A stretch of 64,000 nt of DNA, from the NCBI GenBank assembly GCA_902777855.1, contig CACYVN010000003.1:1-64000 (forward strand), in the 5' to 3' direction. The notes below the pieces were generated by a model. The model saw only the letters and a program-made list of their open reading frames with translations. It ran no database searches and had not been told where the DNA came from. The position numbers and the translations under genes are program-made. Position 1 is the stretch's first letter, and every line of letters begins with the position of its first letter. This document shows positions 17,843 to 26,849 of the stretch, one piece after another. Source of the stretch: an uncultured bacterium. GTDB lineage: Bacteria; Cyanobacteriota; Vampirovibrionia; Gastranaerophilales; Gastranaerophilaceae.

Positions 17843-18895
17843 TTATCCTTTACGTGAAGATTCAATATAGTCTTCCATAACCTGAGAATAAATCAATCTA
17901 TATTCGTCGTTTGTCGGGGCAATTGCAATTGCCGCACGATAAGACTGAATTGCTTGATCTACATCATTATCAAGGTAGTGAGCGTTGCCTAAAAGCTCAA
18001 AGGTCTCAGCATTATTCGGCTCAACCTGCAGTGCTTTTCTGTACGTGTCAATAGCTTCTTTGATTCTGCCCTGATTTGAGTATAAATTAGCCAAAAGCAC
18101 ATAAGCCGGCGATTCTTTTGGTCTGCAGTCAATGGCTTTTTTGTACATACCTTCTGCGATATCAAATTCTCTAAACTCAGAAAGTGAAATCGCATAACAG
18201 ATATAAATTCTGTATTTATCTTCGGTCATTGTCAATGCTTTTTCGTAATATGTATAAGCCTGTTCTCTGTCTTTAACCAGAGTCAAAGCATTTGCTATGC
18301 ATACTGCAATGAGTTCATTGTCAGGAGCAAGCACAAATACTTTCTTAAACAATTTTAATGCTGTTTCGTATTCAAATAATTTGAAACAAACATTACCTAA
18401 ATCTATGAGAGCATTAACATTATCAGGCTCTAAAGACAGGGCTTTTTCATAATATGCTTTTGCCTCAACATATTCTTTGTTATCCTGATACAAAAGCGCA
18501 ATCGCATTATAAATTTCCGCATTGGTCGAATTTAGGTCAATGGCTCTGTTATAATAGAATAGAGCTTTATCAAAGTTTTTCCATTCTGCAAATACGTTTC
18601 CGATATTGTAATAAATCAGGTAATTTTTAGGATTTACTTCCAAAGCTTTATTATAATATTGCAGAGATTTACGGAAATCTCTTTCATAAAACCACATCGT
18701 ACCCATACCTACCAAACCCTGCACATCATCAGGCTTAATAGCAAGTAAACTGTCTAAAACTGACATGACCTTATCATAATTCCGTACCCCGAGATAAAGT
18801 TCTGCAAGTTCGTGGTAGTTTTCAATATTGTTAGGCTCTTGTGCCATTTTTAGTGTCAAAGCACTAATCTTCTCATTTAATTCTTTATTTTCCAT
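17843..18895 (-). CDS. Tetratricopeptide-repeat protein
   Basis: A 350-residue protein built almost wholly of about nine 34-residue TPR units. The A-helix/B-helix signature recurs (for example NYLIYYNIGNVFAEWKNFDK, NAEIYNAIALLYQDNKEYVE, NAETFELLGNAHYLDNDVDQ), with the usual W/L-G-Y-A-P positions. TPR solenoids are protein-protein scaffolds; no catalytic domain is present. There is no signal peptide, so it is cytoplasmic. It is translationally close to the small membrane protein downstream (three-base gap) and may act with it at the membrane. Partners cannot be inferred. Confidence 0.9.
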   Translation of the reverse strand: MENKELNEKISALTLKMAQEPNNIENYHELAELYLGVRNYDKVMSVLDSLLAIKPDDVQGLVGMGTMWFYERDFRKSLQYYNKALEVNPKNYLIYYNIGNVFAEWKNFDKALFYYNRAIDLNSTNAEIYNAIALLYQDNKEYVEAKAYYEKALSLEPDNVNALIDLGNVCFKLFEYETALKLFKKVFVLAPDNELIAVCIANALTLVKDREQAYTYYEKALTMTEDKYRIYICYAISLSEFREFDIAEGMYKKAIDCRPKESPAYVLLANLYSNQGRIKEAIDTYRKALQVEPNNAETFELLGNAHYLDNDVDQAIQSYRAAIAIAPTNDEYRLIYSQVMEDYIESSRKG

Positions 18896-19143
18896 AGCAT
18901 CTATATATTATATTATTACTTTGATTTTGTAAATTAAGTTAAAAAAGTTAATATTTTTAAAAGTCGTTATGATGTTGGGATGTAAAGACGATAAGTTCGT
19001 ATCATTTTATTAATATTAGTAATAAGCGTTCTATATTAAAGCAATTAATTCCCGAAATGAAGCTGACGTCTATAATATATAAATCCAGTATTTCCTTATT
19101 AATAAATACTTTCCGCCCCTTTATATAAAATAATATATACCAA

Positions 19144-19166
19144 TTTTGTTACATTTCTTAACAAAA
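19144..19166. promoter_or_regulatory. Operator-like inverted repeat
   Basis: Perfect TTTTGTTA / TAACAAAA arms with a seven-base spacer, 20 bases upstream of the candidate -35 of the coiled-coil protein gene. A dimeric regulator site is plausible. No match to a named regulator is claimed. Confidence 0.4.
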
Positions 19167-19186
19167 AGCAAACAAAAAGGCAATTC

Positions 19187-19214
19187 TTGAAAACAAAAAT
19201 TTTTTATATAAATA
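19187..19214 (+). promoter_or_regulatory. Candidate promoter of the coiled-coil protein gene
   Basis: TTGAAA (19187-19192) with an AT-rich -10 (TAAATA at 19209-19214, 16-base spacing, overlapping a TATAAA). Confidence 0.4.
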
Positions 19215-19244
19215 CGAGGACACTAACATAAGGATATTAGAACA

Positions 19245-19865
19245 ATGGGTTTCTTATTAGGAGCATACGGTAAACTTGCTGCGGGATCAAGATACAGATC
19301 CTTACAAGCTCGTATGATGCGCATCCAATCTAAAATTAGACGCGCAACCCGAGATGTTGCGAACATGGAAAAGATGTTGGATCGCAACATGAAGCGTGAT
19401 TTACAGAGCCTTACGCTTAATGCTAATGCTACTAAAGGTTTGTATCAGCAAATCATGTACGGTGCTATGACTCCTGAAGTTCTGGCTGCTCAACAGGCTC
19501 TTTCTCAATTCCAAGCAAATCCAAAAGATAAAGACGGTAATCCGACATTATCTAATGAACAAATTGCAGCTTATTCTCAGCAGGTATCCAGTTGGCAATC
19601 AACTATGAATCAGCAGTTATCTACTGCTTCAACAAATCTTGACCAAGGTGTTGCATATCAAAAAGAACAAATTGAAAATTACTATGAACAAATGAGAGAT
19701 CAGTTATTAGAACCTCTCAAAGATGAAGAAGATTCACTGCAGCTTGAAAAAGACACTTTGGAATCTCAGATTCAGGTTGCAAAGGCAGATTACGAAGCAT
19801 GCCAGAAGATGGAACAGGCAGATGTCAAAATGCTTACTCCGAACTACACCGGCGGACAGGGTTAA
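19245..19865 (+). CDS. Hypothetical coiled-coil protein, Gln-rich
   Basis: Not recognised. A 206-residue protein with a basic first 35 residues (GKLAAGSRYRSLQARMMRIQ), a long predicted coiled coil of charged and Gln-rich heptads (roughly residues 30-70 and 135-190), and a polar middle. It has no signal peptide and no membrane segment. The form resembles small helical substrates or chaperones of type III (flagellar-type) export, but this is only a resemblance. It has a long upstream region with an operator-like palindrome and its own strong terminator, so it is an independently regulated gene. Confidence 0.75.
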   Translation: MGFLLGAYGKLAAGSRYRSLQARMMRIQSKIRRATRDVANMEKMLDRNMKRDLQSLTLNANATKGLYQQIMYGAMTPEVLAAQQALSQFQANPKDKDGNPTLSNEQIAAYSQQVSSWQSTMNQQLSTASTNLDQGVAYQKEQIENYYEQMRDQLLEPLKDEEDSLQLEKDTLESQIQVAKADYEACQKMEQADVKMLTPNYTGGQG

Positions 19866-19903
19866 TCAAGTCAGGAAAATCAAAGGCAAGGGATATAATT
19901 TAC

Positions 19904-19938
19904 AAAAAGCGGGACTTATCACAAGTCCCGCTTTTTTG
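19904..19938 (+). terminator. Terminator after the coiled-coil gene
   Basis: AAAAAGCGGGACTT / AAGTCCCGCTTTTTT around a five-base loop, a strong GC-rich stem with T run. Confidence 0.9.
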
Positions 19939-19967
19939 ACTTCTTATTGGAAGGGCGCCAAACTACT

Positions 19968-20018
19968 AATCCCTCCCTTGGGGGAGGGTGCCTAAAAGGC
20001 AGGAGAGGGTAAGGTATT
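19968..20018 (-). repeat. GC-rich repeat, left copy flanking the DUF559 gene
   Basis: Read on the minus strand it begins ACCTTACCCTCTCC and runs to CCCTCCCCCAAGGGAGGG, so it contains its own small hairpin. It is the inverted counterpart of 20386-20428 and related to 62591-62639. It is far more GC-rich than the surroundings. Confidence 0.7.
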
Positions 20019-20366
20019 TTACAAAATGCTATTAATTATAATCTCACAAACTTCGTTAATATTACTGTCTATATCACTATTCCAAAATCTTAAAACCCTA
20101 TAACCGCATGCATTAAAATATTTAGTTCTTGCATTATCATAAAATCTTTTTTCATCAGTATTATGCTGACTGCCATCAAGTTCAATTATAATCATTTTAT
20201 CCTGACAAACAAAATCTGCTATATAATTTCCGATAGGGACTTGTCTTTTAAATTTTAAGCCGTTTAATCTTTTAGCACGCAAGACTTCCCACAAAATATG
20301 TTCATGCGGAGTTTGGTTGGAACGCATTTGTTTTGCATTGTGCAAATTTTTTGAATTGTAATACAT
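20019..20366 (-). CDS. DUF559-domain endonuclease-like protein
   Basis: A 115-residue protein of the DUF559 family, which belongs to the PD-(D/E)XK / very-short-patch-repair endonuclease superfamily. Visible family marks are MRSNQTPHEHILWEVLR, FKRQVPIGNYIADFVC (the Asp of the active site), KMIIIELDGSQHN (the ExDGxxH/K-like acidic motif) and YRVLRFWNSDI near the end. Cellular function is unproven. The gene sits alone between two inverted GC-rich repeats that begin within about 20 bases of its ends, which suggests it travels with them. Confidence 0.85.
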   Translation of the reverse strand: MYYNSKNLHNAKQMRSNQTPHEHILWEVLRAKRLNGLKFKRQVPIGNYIADFVCQDKMIIIELDGSQHNTDEKRFYDNARTKYFNACGYRVLRFWNSDIDSNINEVCEIIINSIL

Positions 20367-20385
20367 AATTTAATTATAACACGAC

Positions 20386-20428
20386 CTCACCCTCTCCCTC
20401 ACTCCCTCCCCATTGGGGAGGGAAGACG
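20386..20428 (+). repeat. GC-rich repeat, right copy flanking the DUF559 gene
   Basis: The plus strand reads ACCTCACCCTCTCC then CTCCCTCCCC-ATT-GGGGAGGGA, matching the minus-strand reading of 19968-20018. Together they form terminal inverted repeats around the DUF559 gene. Confidence 0.7.
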
Positions 20429-20487
20429 ATTTAAACTCTCATTCAGGTGAAGAGTTAAGTCATAACCATTAACTTTTCAATTTATCC

Positions 20488-21600
20488 CTAATCTACATGA
20501 CTTGTAATCCCGATAGAGGCATTGTTATCAATATCAATTACATGTTTGATTATCGAATGTGCCGTCAAAAGCAGATACGGGTTAATTTCTGTTGTCTGTC
20601 CCATATTTACGCTTGCGGTTGCCTTATCGCCTGACGGCTTAAATTCCTTTTTAACCTCATAAGAAGTCAGTGTATCAACACTATAGTGCTTTTTATCTTT
20701 ATCTAAACGGTTATCAAGTTCATCTTTGGGGAAGTTTTCACTGCACTGAATTGCAACCTGAACCGAATTTGATGTCTCTAAATATAATGTTGCAACAACT
20801 GTTCCAAAGTTAATTGTGGTTATGGTAACTGTCAAAATACTGTCGCTTTCACTTGATTCTTCTTTTTGGGTAACTTCAAGGTCAAAATCAACGCCCTCTT
20901 TTAACGGAAGCCATGGAAGATATAGCATCAATAGCAGTTTCATTGTCTTTGTCGGATTATTTTCTGAGGCGACAGAAATGCTTGCGTTAATAAGTTTTGC
21001 CATTTCTTTTAGCTGTGACAGGTCATTTATGCCCATTTTTGAAGCTTGTGTCATTGTCATAATAAGTTTAGTCAGAGCTTCTTTACCGTTAGTCTGAATC
21101 ATTTGGGCAATTTGGCTTAAATTTATCATTCCGTTAGATAAGATTTCAAGATTTTTGAGCGATGCCTGGAGCTGTGTTGACATCTGTTTATTAACTATTT
21201 CAGACATATTTGTAAAATCGAGTCCCTGCAATTGCGCAAGAATTTGAGCCTGTAACTGGGAAATTGAATTTCTTTGTGCTGCAAGCTGAGTGGCAAACAT
21301 TGCATTAAATTGGCCTGTATTCAACCCTCTTTGCATCATATAAATAAATTCATTGATATTTTTTGGAACTCCCATAAGATCTTTCGCATAAATTGCTCTG
21401 TCAAGACTCTTTAGTGTACTCATTTGAAGATTTTGAGTCTGTTGTAGCTGAGGTTCAGGAATAACCGGTTTAGGTGTTGCCGGCGCAGAATTTTGAGGCG
21501 CAGGCTGTACTGATGCTTGACGCTGATTTAAGGCAGCTTGCCGGATTTGCTGTTGCCTTAGCGCATTATTATTGAATTGTCCGATATTAAAGTCTGCCAT
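20488..21600 (-). CDS. Hypothetical Gln/Pro-rich protein, possible FliK-like C-terminal domain
   Basis: A 370-residue protein. The first 60 residues are a Gln/Pro/Ala-rich linker (QQQIRQAALNQRQASVQPAP), the middle is helical and Gln/Met-rich, and residues about 225-300 form a beta-rich unit (PWLPLKEGVDFDLEVTQ, ILTVTITTINFGTVVATLYL) that resembles the C-terminal domain of flagellar hook-length proteins such as FliK. It is not certain. No signal peptide is seen, which suits type III-type export. It is separated from the fliJ cluster at 48.4 kb by 28 kb. Start is the ATG at 21600. Confidence 0.65.
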   Translation of the reverse strand: MADFNIGQFNNNALRQQQIRQAALNQRQASVQPAPQNSAPATPKPVIPEPQLQQTQNLQMSTLKSLDRAIYAKDLMGVPKNINEFIYMMQRGLNTGQFNAMFATQLAAQRNSISQLQAQILAQLQGLDFTNMSEIVNKQMSTQLQASLKNLEILSNGMINLSQIAQMIQTNGKEALTKLIMTMTQASKMGINDLSQLKEMAKLINASISVASENNPTKTMKLLLMLYLPWLPLKEGVDFDLEVTQKEESSESDSILTVTITTINFGTVVATLYLETSNSVQVAIQCSENFPKDELDNRLDKDKKHYSVDTLTSYEVKKEFKPSGDKATASVNMGQTTEINPYLLLTAHSIIKHVIDIDNNASIGITSHVD

Positions 21601-21641
21601 AGAACAATTTTAACAATTTTTGCAAAAATGTCCAGCAAAAA

Positions 21642-22619
21642 CTACTTTAAGTTAGACATTGGCAAATATGCCTGAGGATAACTGTAATCTTCTAAAAATC
21701 CAAGATTTTTGTATAGTCTCAGTGCCTGTAAATTATTTGTTTCGGTTGTTGTATTTATTTCAGTAACATTAGACATTACTCTGTTATTTAAAATCTCATC
21801 CATAGAACGTTTGAGCATAAGTGTTGATAAACCCTTACCCTGGTGTGTTTCGGTCACTCCGACAAGCGGAATATTAACAATAGAATTATTTGTAATATTC
21901 ATAAATGAAAAACCGACAGGGTGTTCATTATGTAGTAAAACACTTGTAGCCTCAGGTAAAAACTTTGCATAAACATCATTTACAACTTTTGAAATAATGT
22001 CACTGCAGCCTGAGATAGTCTTAAATCTCGGGTCAAACAGTGCGTCAGAACTGCTTTTAAATGATTCCTGAATAACCTCGACAGCATCATCAAAGTATTT
22101 ATTATCCCATTTTACTACTCTGTATTCAGGCGGAAGTTCAACCATTCTTGCCCTTGAAAACAGCTCTTTTGACTCTGTGCCATTCATTTTGAAACGTAAA
22201 ACTTCAATCCCGACAAACTGAAAACCTTCTCTTACAACCGTTCCGATTAATGTTTTTTGGTTGCCTAACATAGGATAGCAAACAATTTTTTGTTTGCGAA
22301 TTTCTTTTGTTAATTCCAAAAATTTGCTTAAAAGTTCTCTTGCATGATCAATATAGTTTTCCTGTTCAGTGCAGTGTATAATATTGAGTTCGATAGCCTC
22401 GGAAATAGCCGTTGTATATACCAAAAAACCAACAAGCCTGTGATTATCATATAGCACAATACAATCTATGAACCCTTTTTCAACTGAATCCAAAAAACCG
22501 TCATAATCAATCGGTTCAAGTTCAAAATTATATTCATACTTCGCTTTTGAACAAAAATCATCATAAATTATTTCAAAATTTTCATAATCTTCAAGGGTTA
22601 AAAGTTTGGTGCTGTACAT
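21642..22619 (-). CDS. GNAT-family N-acetyltransferase
   Basis: A 325-residue protein with two GNAT-like halves. The C-terminal half carries the acetyl-CoA pyrophosphate-binding motif in VGVTETHQGKGLSTLML and the following NLQALRLYKNLGF, both standard for the fold. The N-terminal half has the same strand order but a degenerate cofactor site. The acceptor substrate cannot be inferred. ATG at 22619 follows AAGGAG; the preceding TTG is ignored. It starts ten bases after the ribBA stop and is probably the last gene of the ribE-ribBA transcript. Confidence 0.85.
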   Translation of the reverse strand: MYSTKLLTLEDYENFEIIYDDFCSKAKYEYNFELEPIDYDGFLDSVEKGFIDCIVLYDNHRLVGFLVYTTAISEAIELNIIHCTEQENYIDHARELLSKFLELTKEIRKQKIVCYPMLGNQKTLIGTVVREGFQFVGIEVLRFKMNGTESKELFSRARMVELPPEYRVVKWDNKYFDDAVEVIQESFKSSSDALFDPRFKTISGCSDIISKVVNDVYAKFLPEATSVLLHNEHPVGFSFMNITNNSIVNIPLVGVTETHQGKGLSTLMLKRSMDEILNNRVMSNVTEINTTTETNNLQALRLYKNLGFLEDYSYPQAYLPMSNLK

Positions 22620-22629
22620 CAAATTCTCC

Positions 22630-23841
22630 TTATAGTGAATGGTGCATTTTTTCTTTTTTTGTTTCCAGGTACCTTTTATTATACGGAGTAACCTCCGATT
22701 CTACCTTTATTATATCGTTTATTTTTAATCCGTAACCCTCCAAACCAATGACTTTTTTGGGATTATTGGTTATCAGATTAAATTCTTTGTAGCCCAAATC
22801 TCTTATAATTTGTGCTCCTGTTCCGTAATCTCTCAAATCTGATTTAAATCCGAGAGAAATATTTGCCTCAATTGTATCCTGTCCTTGTTCTTGTAATTTG
22901 TAAGCTTTAATCTTGTTGCATAAGCCTATTCCTCTGCCCTCGTGGTCTGTCAGATATACAACCGCACCTTTGCCGTAATCGTTTATATAACGCAAAGCAT
23001 TGTGTAATTGCGAATTGCAGTCGCATTTAAGGCTGTGAAAAATATCTCCCGTCAGGCACATACTGTGAACTCTGACTGCAGGAATTTTATTGCTGCCGTC
23101 ATCTTTTACCAGTGCAACGTGCTCATGTCCGTTCAATTGATTTTTGTATCCTATAAGTTGAAAATCTCCGTATTTTGTCGGCAAATCTGCTTGAGCTTCA
23201 CGAGTGACGAGTTTTTCCGATTTAAGCCTGTAAGCAATTAACTGTGCAACGGTTATGAATTTCAAATTATATTTATCGGCAAACTCCCTTAAATAATCAC
23301 GTCTTGCCATGTGTCCATCAGGTGCCATAACTTCACACATTAATCCTGCAGGGCGATGAGCGCAGATTTTTGCTAAATCTACAACTGCTTCAGTATGCCC
23401 GGTTCTTTCTAATACTCCGCCATTTCGCGCGACACAAGGAAACAGATGCCCGGGTCTGCGTAAGTCTGAGGGCATGGCATCAGGAGCAATTGCAACTTCT
23501 ACCGTTTTTGCCCTGTCAAAGGCTGAAATTCCAGTTGTAACACCATATTTTTCGTCGGCATCAATACTAACGGTAAAAGCTGTTTTCATGCCTTCTGTAT
23601 TTTGATCAACCATTTGAGGAAGTTCAAGTTTGCGCGCAATATCAGGTGAAATCGCCAAACAAATTAATCCTCTGACTTCAGATGCCAAAAAGTTTACTAT
23701 TTCCGGTGTAACCATTTGGGCTGAAACTATAACATCCCCCTCGTTTTCTCTGTCCTCGTCATCTGCTACGATAATAGGTTTCCCCGCTTTAAAATCCTCT
23801 ATTGCATCTTCTATACTGTCAAATCTGAATCTTTCTTCCAT
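22630..23841 (-). CDS. ribBA: Bifunctional 3,4-DHBP synthase / GTP cyclohydrolase II
   Basis: A 403-residue fusion catalysing the two entry steps of riboflavin synthesis. The N-terminal RibB domain has DDEDRENEGDVI and RRPGHLFP plus RTGHTEAVVDL and HRPAGLMCE. The C-terminal RibA domain has the zinc site CLTGDIFHSLKCDC and the DHEGRGIGL loop. Its start overlaps the stop of ribE by one base (TAATG), so the two are coupled. ribD and ribH are not in this window. No FMN riboswitch can be fitted upstream because ribE starts only 35 bases from the previous gene. Confidence 0.96.
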   Translation of the reverse strand: MEERFRFDSIEDAIEDFKAGKPIIVADDEDRENEGDVIVSAQMVTPEIVNFLASEVRGLICLAISPDIARKLELPQMVDQNTEGMKTAFTVSIDADEKYGVTTGISAFDRAKTVEVAIAPDAMPSDLRRPGHLFPCVARNGGVLERTGHTEAVVDLAKICAHRPAGLMCEVMAPDGHMARRDYLREFADKYNLKFITVAQLIAYRLKSEKLVTREAQADLPTKYGDFQLIGYKNQLNGHEHVALVKDDGSNKIPAVRVHSMCLTGDIFHSLKCDCNSQLHNALRYINDYGKGAVVYLTDHEGRGIGLCNKIKAYKLQEQGQDTIEANISLGFKSDLRDYGTGAQIIRDLGYKEFNLITNNPKKVIGLEGYGLKINDIIKVESEVTPYNKRYLETKKEKMHHSL

Positions 23842-24488
23842 TACACAAACCCGTTTTCTTTCAAAAATTCCATACTTATATTGCCATTTGTTTTATTATC
23901 ATTTAATCCAAGTAATTTTTCAACATATTTTGCCAAAATATCCGTTTCAATGTTTACACGGTCGCCTGTTTTAAGGTATTTTAAAACAGTATTTTTGTAT
24001 GTGTGCGGAATTATTGCAACCGTAAAAGTGTTTTCCTTTACCTCAGCAACAGTTAAACTGATGCCATTTATAGTTATTGAGCCTTTATAAACAATATATT
24101 TAGAACTTTTTTGTGGAATTTCAAATTTTAAATTATAAAAATCTGACAGTTTATCAACAGAAATCAATATACCCGTGCAGTCAATATGCCCGGATACAAT
24201 GTGCCCGCCGAGTCTTGTATTTAGCATTAATGCTCTTTCAAGATTAACATAATCCCCTTGTTTAATATCGGAAAAATTAGTAACTTTTAGAGTCTCATCA
24301 CTTAGCATTACGCTGAATGAAGATGAATTGAACTCTATCACTGTTTGACAAACTCCGTTTACACAAATGCTGTCACCAATTTTATCATCTGACAAAATAT
24401 TTTTGCATTCAATGACAAGTTTAGCTCCATTTGAAAGCTTTTCAATTTTTTTAATTTTCCCTAATTCATCTACAATTCCCGTGAACAT
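23841..24488 (-). CDS. ribE: Riboflavin synthase, alpha subunit
   Basis: A 215-residue enzyme that dismutates two 6,7-dimethyl-8-ribityllumazines to riboflavin. The start MFTGIVDELGKI is diagnostic, and the two lumazine-binding repeats each carry the family pattern (GDSICVNGVCQTV and NARLGGH-type NTRLGGHIVSGHID in the first; GSITINGISLTV in the second). ATG at 24488 is chosen from the conserved N terminus over an upstream codon. No Shine-Dalgarno is clear. It is the first gene of ribE-ribBA-GNAT. Confidence 0.96.
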   Translation of the reverse strand: MFTGIVDELGKIKKIEKLSNGAKLVIECKNILSDDKIGDSICVNGVCQTVIEFNSSSFSVMLSDETLKVTNFSDIKQGDYVNLERALMLNTRLGGHIVSGHIDCTGILISVDKLSDFYNLKFEIPQKSSKYIVYKGSITINGISLTVAEVKENTFTVAIIPHTYKNTVLKYLKTGDRVNIETDILAKYVEKLLGLNDNKTNGNISMEFLKENGFV

Positions 24489-24523
24489 AATATTACAATA
24501 GCACAAGTTAATTTTTTTTTAAA

Positions 24524-26677
24524 CTATCTCAAACCATCAGGAACTGCAATGGGAATTTGCTCTGTTTTCGGTATCGGAGCCTGATTTTTCTTAAAGTTGC
24601 TGTTTATTTCAGCAACAGGATTTGTTTGATTTATTGTTTGTGGCGGATTTTTTGTCGCTTCAAGGGCTTTTTCTTTGAGTTCATTAGCTTCTTTCAGCAA
24701 AGCTTCTTCGTCTTCTGATTTTGTAGTTTCACTTTCGGCGTTTTCTTCATCTTCTGCTCCTAACGGTTTACCCTTGTCGTTAAGAATAATTGTCGGATAA
24801 TCAAAATCTTTATGGCCGTATTTTGACGTTGCTACAGTCATAACTTCTTTCCAGATTCTCGCGGGAATTGTACCTCCTGTTAAACCATGCATTTGTTTAT
24901 TATTATCATCTCCGACCCAAACACCAGTTACAATGTTTGGTGTATATCCGACAAAATAAGCATCCCTGTAATCATCTGTTGTACCTGTTTTCCCTGCAGC
25001 TGGTTTGCCGATATTTGCGCCCATGCCTGTGCCGTTTGTAATTACGGTTTTCATCATAGCAGTCATTTCCGCAGCAGTGTTGGAACTTAATTGATGAGAA
25101 GATTTTGTTCCTGATGCTCGATAAAGCACTCTTCCTCTTGAATCTTCTACTCTTTCAATTGCATAAGGTTCAACAACATATCCGCCGTTTGCAAAAGCAC
25201 CGTATGCACGTACAAATTCAAATAATTTTACTCCGTTTGAACCGAGCGAAATGGTGTAGTCTTTTTCAAGCGGGGTTGTTATGCCTAAAACTCTTGCGAG
25301 TTGTATAACGGAGTGAACACCTACTTCTCTTATTACTCTTGCCGCACAAACGTTAGATGATACCATAAGAGCTTTATAAAGCGGAATTTTTCCTCTGTAT
25401 TTATTCCCGTAGTTTCTCGGAGACCATTTTGAAAGTGTAACAGGACTATCGTCAACTATATCATTTGGAGAAAATCCTTTTTCCATTGCCGCAGCGTAAA
25501 CTATCGGTTTAAATGCTGAGCCAGGAGGTCTTATAGCCTGTGTAACTCTGTCATATTGTGATTCCCCATAGTTTTTACCGCCGGCATAAACTAAAATTTT
25601 GCCGTCAATAGGACTAAATGAGAATACAGCTGCCTGTTGAGATTTGTTTGTCAAACCGTAGGCTTTCATATTGGCAAGAATTGATTCGTTTGCTTTTTCC
25701 TGCGCCTTTGAATCAAGCGTTGTTATTACTTTGTAACCGCCATGAATGACCTCAGTTTCGTGGAACCCGAGTTTTTCAAGTTCTTTCATTACAAAATCGC
25801 TGAAATACGGAGCTTTGTTTGCGGTATAAAGCTGAGGAACATCACTGAGTTTGATATCCGCATCAATAGCTTTTTCGTATTCCTCTTTTGTAATATATTT
25901 CATTGTCAGCATTCTTTTAAGAACCTGATTACGCCTTTTTTTTGCTAAATCCTTATTGTTATAGGGGTTATAAACAGACGGAGCCTGAGGTAGCCCGGCA
26001 ATAAGCGCGAGCTCAGGTAAAGTCAGCTGATTTAATTTCTTATTGAAATAAGTTTTTGCAGCTCCGGCAACCCCGTATGAACCTGCACCAAGATAAACGT
26101 TATTGAGGTACATCTCAAGAATTTTATCTTTTGAAATTGTTTTTTCAATTCTTGTTGCAACTTCAAGTTCTTTAACCTTTCTTATCAGTGTTCTTTCGTT
26201 GGAAAGGAACAAAATTCTTGCTAATTGTTGTGTAATAGTACTTGCTCCCTGAACGGTGTGCATTGCAATTACGTTTTGGATTGAAGAACGTACTATACCA
26301 AATAAATCATAACCTTTGTGGTGATAAAAATTTTTGTCTTCGGTTGCAATAATTGCGTTCTTCAGCTGTTCCGGAACATCTTTTAGTTCTATCTTGTCAT
26401 ATGTGTATGCTGTAAAAGTTTTTATTATTTCCCCATCTCCGGAATAAAACTTGGTAACAATATTTGGTCTGAAATCCCTTAAATTATCTATAGGCGGAAG
26501 TGATGAAAGATAAAGATTTAATGCTATAACTCCTGCAATTGCGAGTGCGGAACAAACTATAACAAACATTTTTAAGTAGTTAAAAAAATTGTTAGGTTTA
26601 TTATTTGACCTTTTTCTCTCTCTTGTTGAGCTTTGTTCCGCTCTTTGTTTTTTGTAGGAATCGTACGACCTTGACAT
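24524..26677 (-). CDS. Penicillin-binding protein 1A, bifunctional transglycosylase/transpeptidase
   Basis: A 717-residue class A PBP that polymerises and cross-links peptidoglycan at the inner membrane. A cytoplasmic basic tail and one membrane anchor (about residues 36-57) precede the glycosyltransferase domain with ATEDKNFYHHKG (catalytic Glu), GASTITQQLARILFLS and LNNVYLGAGSYG. The transpeptidase domain has GSAFKP (the SxxK serine), SSN and KTGTTDDYRDAYFVGYTP. The last 75 residues are a Pro/Glu/Lys-rich low-complexity tail. GGAG precedes the ATG. It is followed after 35 bases by ribE. Confidence 0.96.
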   Translation of the reverse strand: MSRSYDSYKKQRAEQSSTRERKRSNNKPNNFFNYLKMFVIVCSALAIAGVIALNLYLSSLPPIDNLRDFRPNIVTKFYSGDGEIIKTFTAYTYDKIELKDVPEQLKNAIIATEDKNFYHHKGYDLFGIVRSSIQNVIAMHTVQGASTITQQLARILFLSNERTLIRKVKELEVATRIEKTISKDKILEMYLNNVYLGAGSYGVAGAAKTYFNKKLNQLTLPELALIAGLPQAPSVYNPYNNKDLAKKRRNQVLKRMLTMKYITKEEYEKAIDADIKLSDVPQLYTANKAPYFSDFVMKELEKLGFHETEVIHGGYKVITTLDSKAQEKANESILANMKAYGLTNKSQQAAVFSFSPIDGKILVYAGGKNYGESQYDRVTQAIRPPGSAFKPIVYAAAMEKGFSPNDIVDDSPVTLSKWSPRNYGNKYRGKIPLYKALMVSSNVCAARVIREVGVHSVIQLARVLGITTPLEKDYTISLGSNGVKLFEFVRAYGAFANGGYVVEPYAIERVEDSRGRVLYRASGTKSSHQLSSNTAAEMTAMMKTVITNGTGMGANIGKPAAGKTGTTDDYRDAYFVGYTPNIVTGVWVGDDNNKQMHGLTGGTIPARIWKEVMTVATSKYGHKDFDYPTIILNDKGKPLGAEDEENAESETTKSEDEEALLKEANELKEKALEATKNPPQTINQTNPVAEINSNFKKNQAPIPKTEQIPIAVPDGLR

Positions 26678-26802
26678 GTTATTCTCTCCCTAATCGAGTG
26701 AGAATATTATAACATGAAAATTAAAAGTCAATAGATTTATGACGTTGCTAAAAAAAATCTACCTTCTTACTTGAAAATCAGACATTTGCAAAACACTATA
26801 AA

Positions 26803-26826
26803 TAAGGTGCGGGAAACCGCACCTTA
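26803..26826 (-). terminator. Terminator of the SLH protein gene
   Basis: TAAGGTGCGG / CCGCACCTTA with the loop GAAA, 24 bases after the stop. Confidence 0.8.
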
Positions 26827-26849
26827 CTTTGTAAATATATCATTTACAC

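Larger units (their letters stand above)
18896..19244. other. Long non-coding interval between divergent genes
   Basis: 349 bases with no credible open frame, very AT-rich. It serves as the divergent promoter region of the TPR gene and the coiled-coil protein gene. Two sites inside it are listed separately: an inverted repeat at 19144-19166 and a candidate promoter at 19187-19214. The remainder shows AT-rich runs but nothing identifiable. Confidence 0.6.

Noticed and set aside
23841-24524. FMN riboswitch upstream of ribE-ribBA
   Set aside because: Only 35 bases separate ribE from the PBP gene, too short for the element, and no conserved element is seen.
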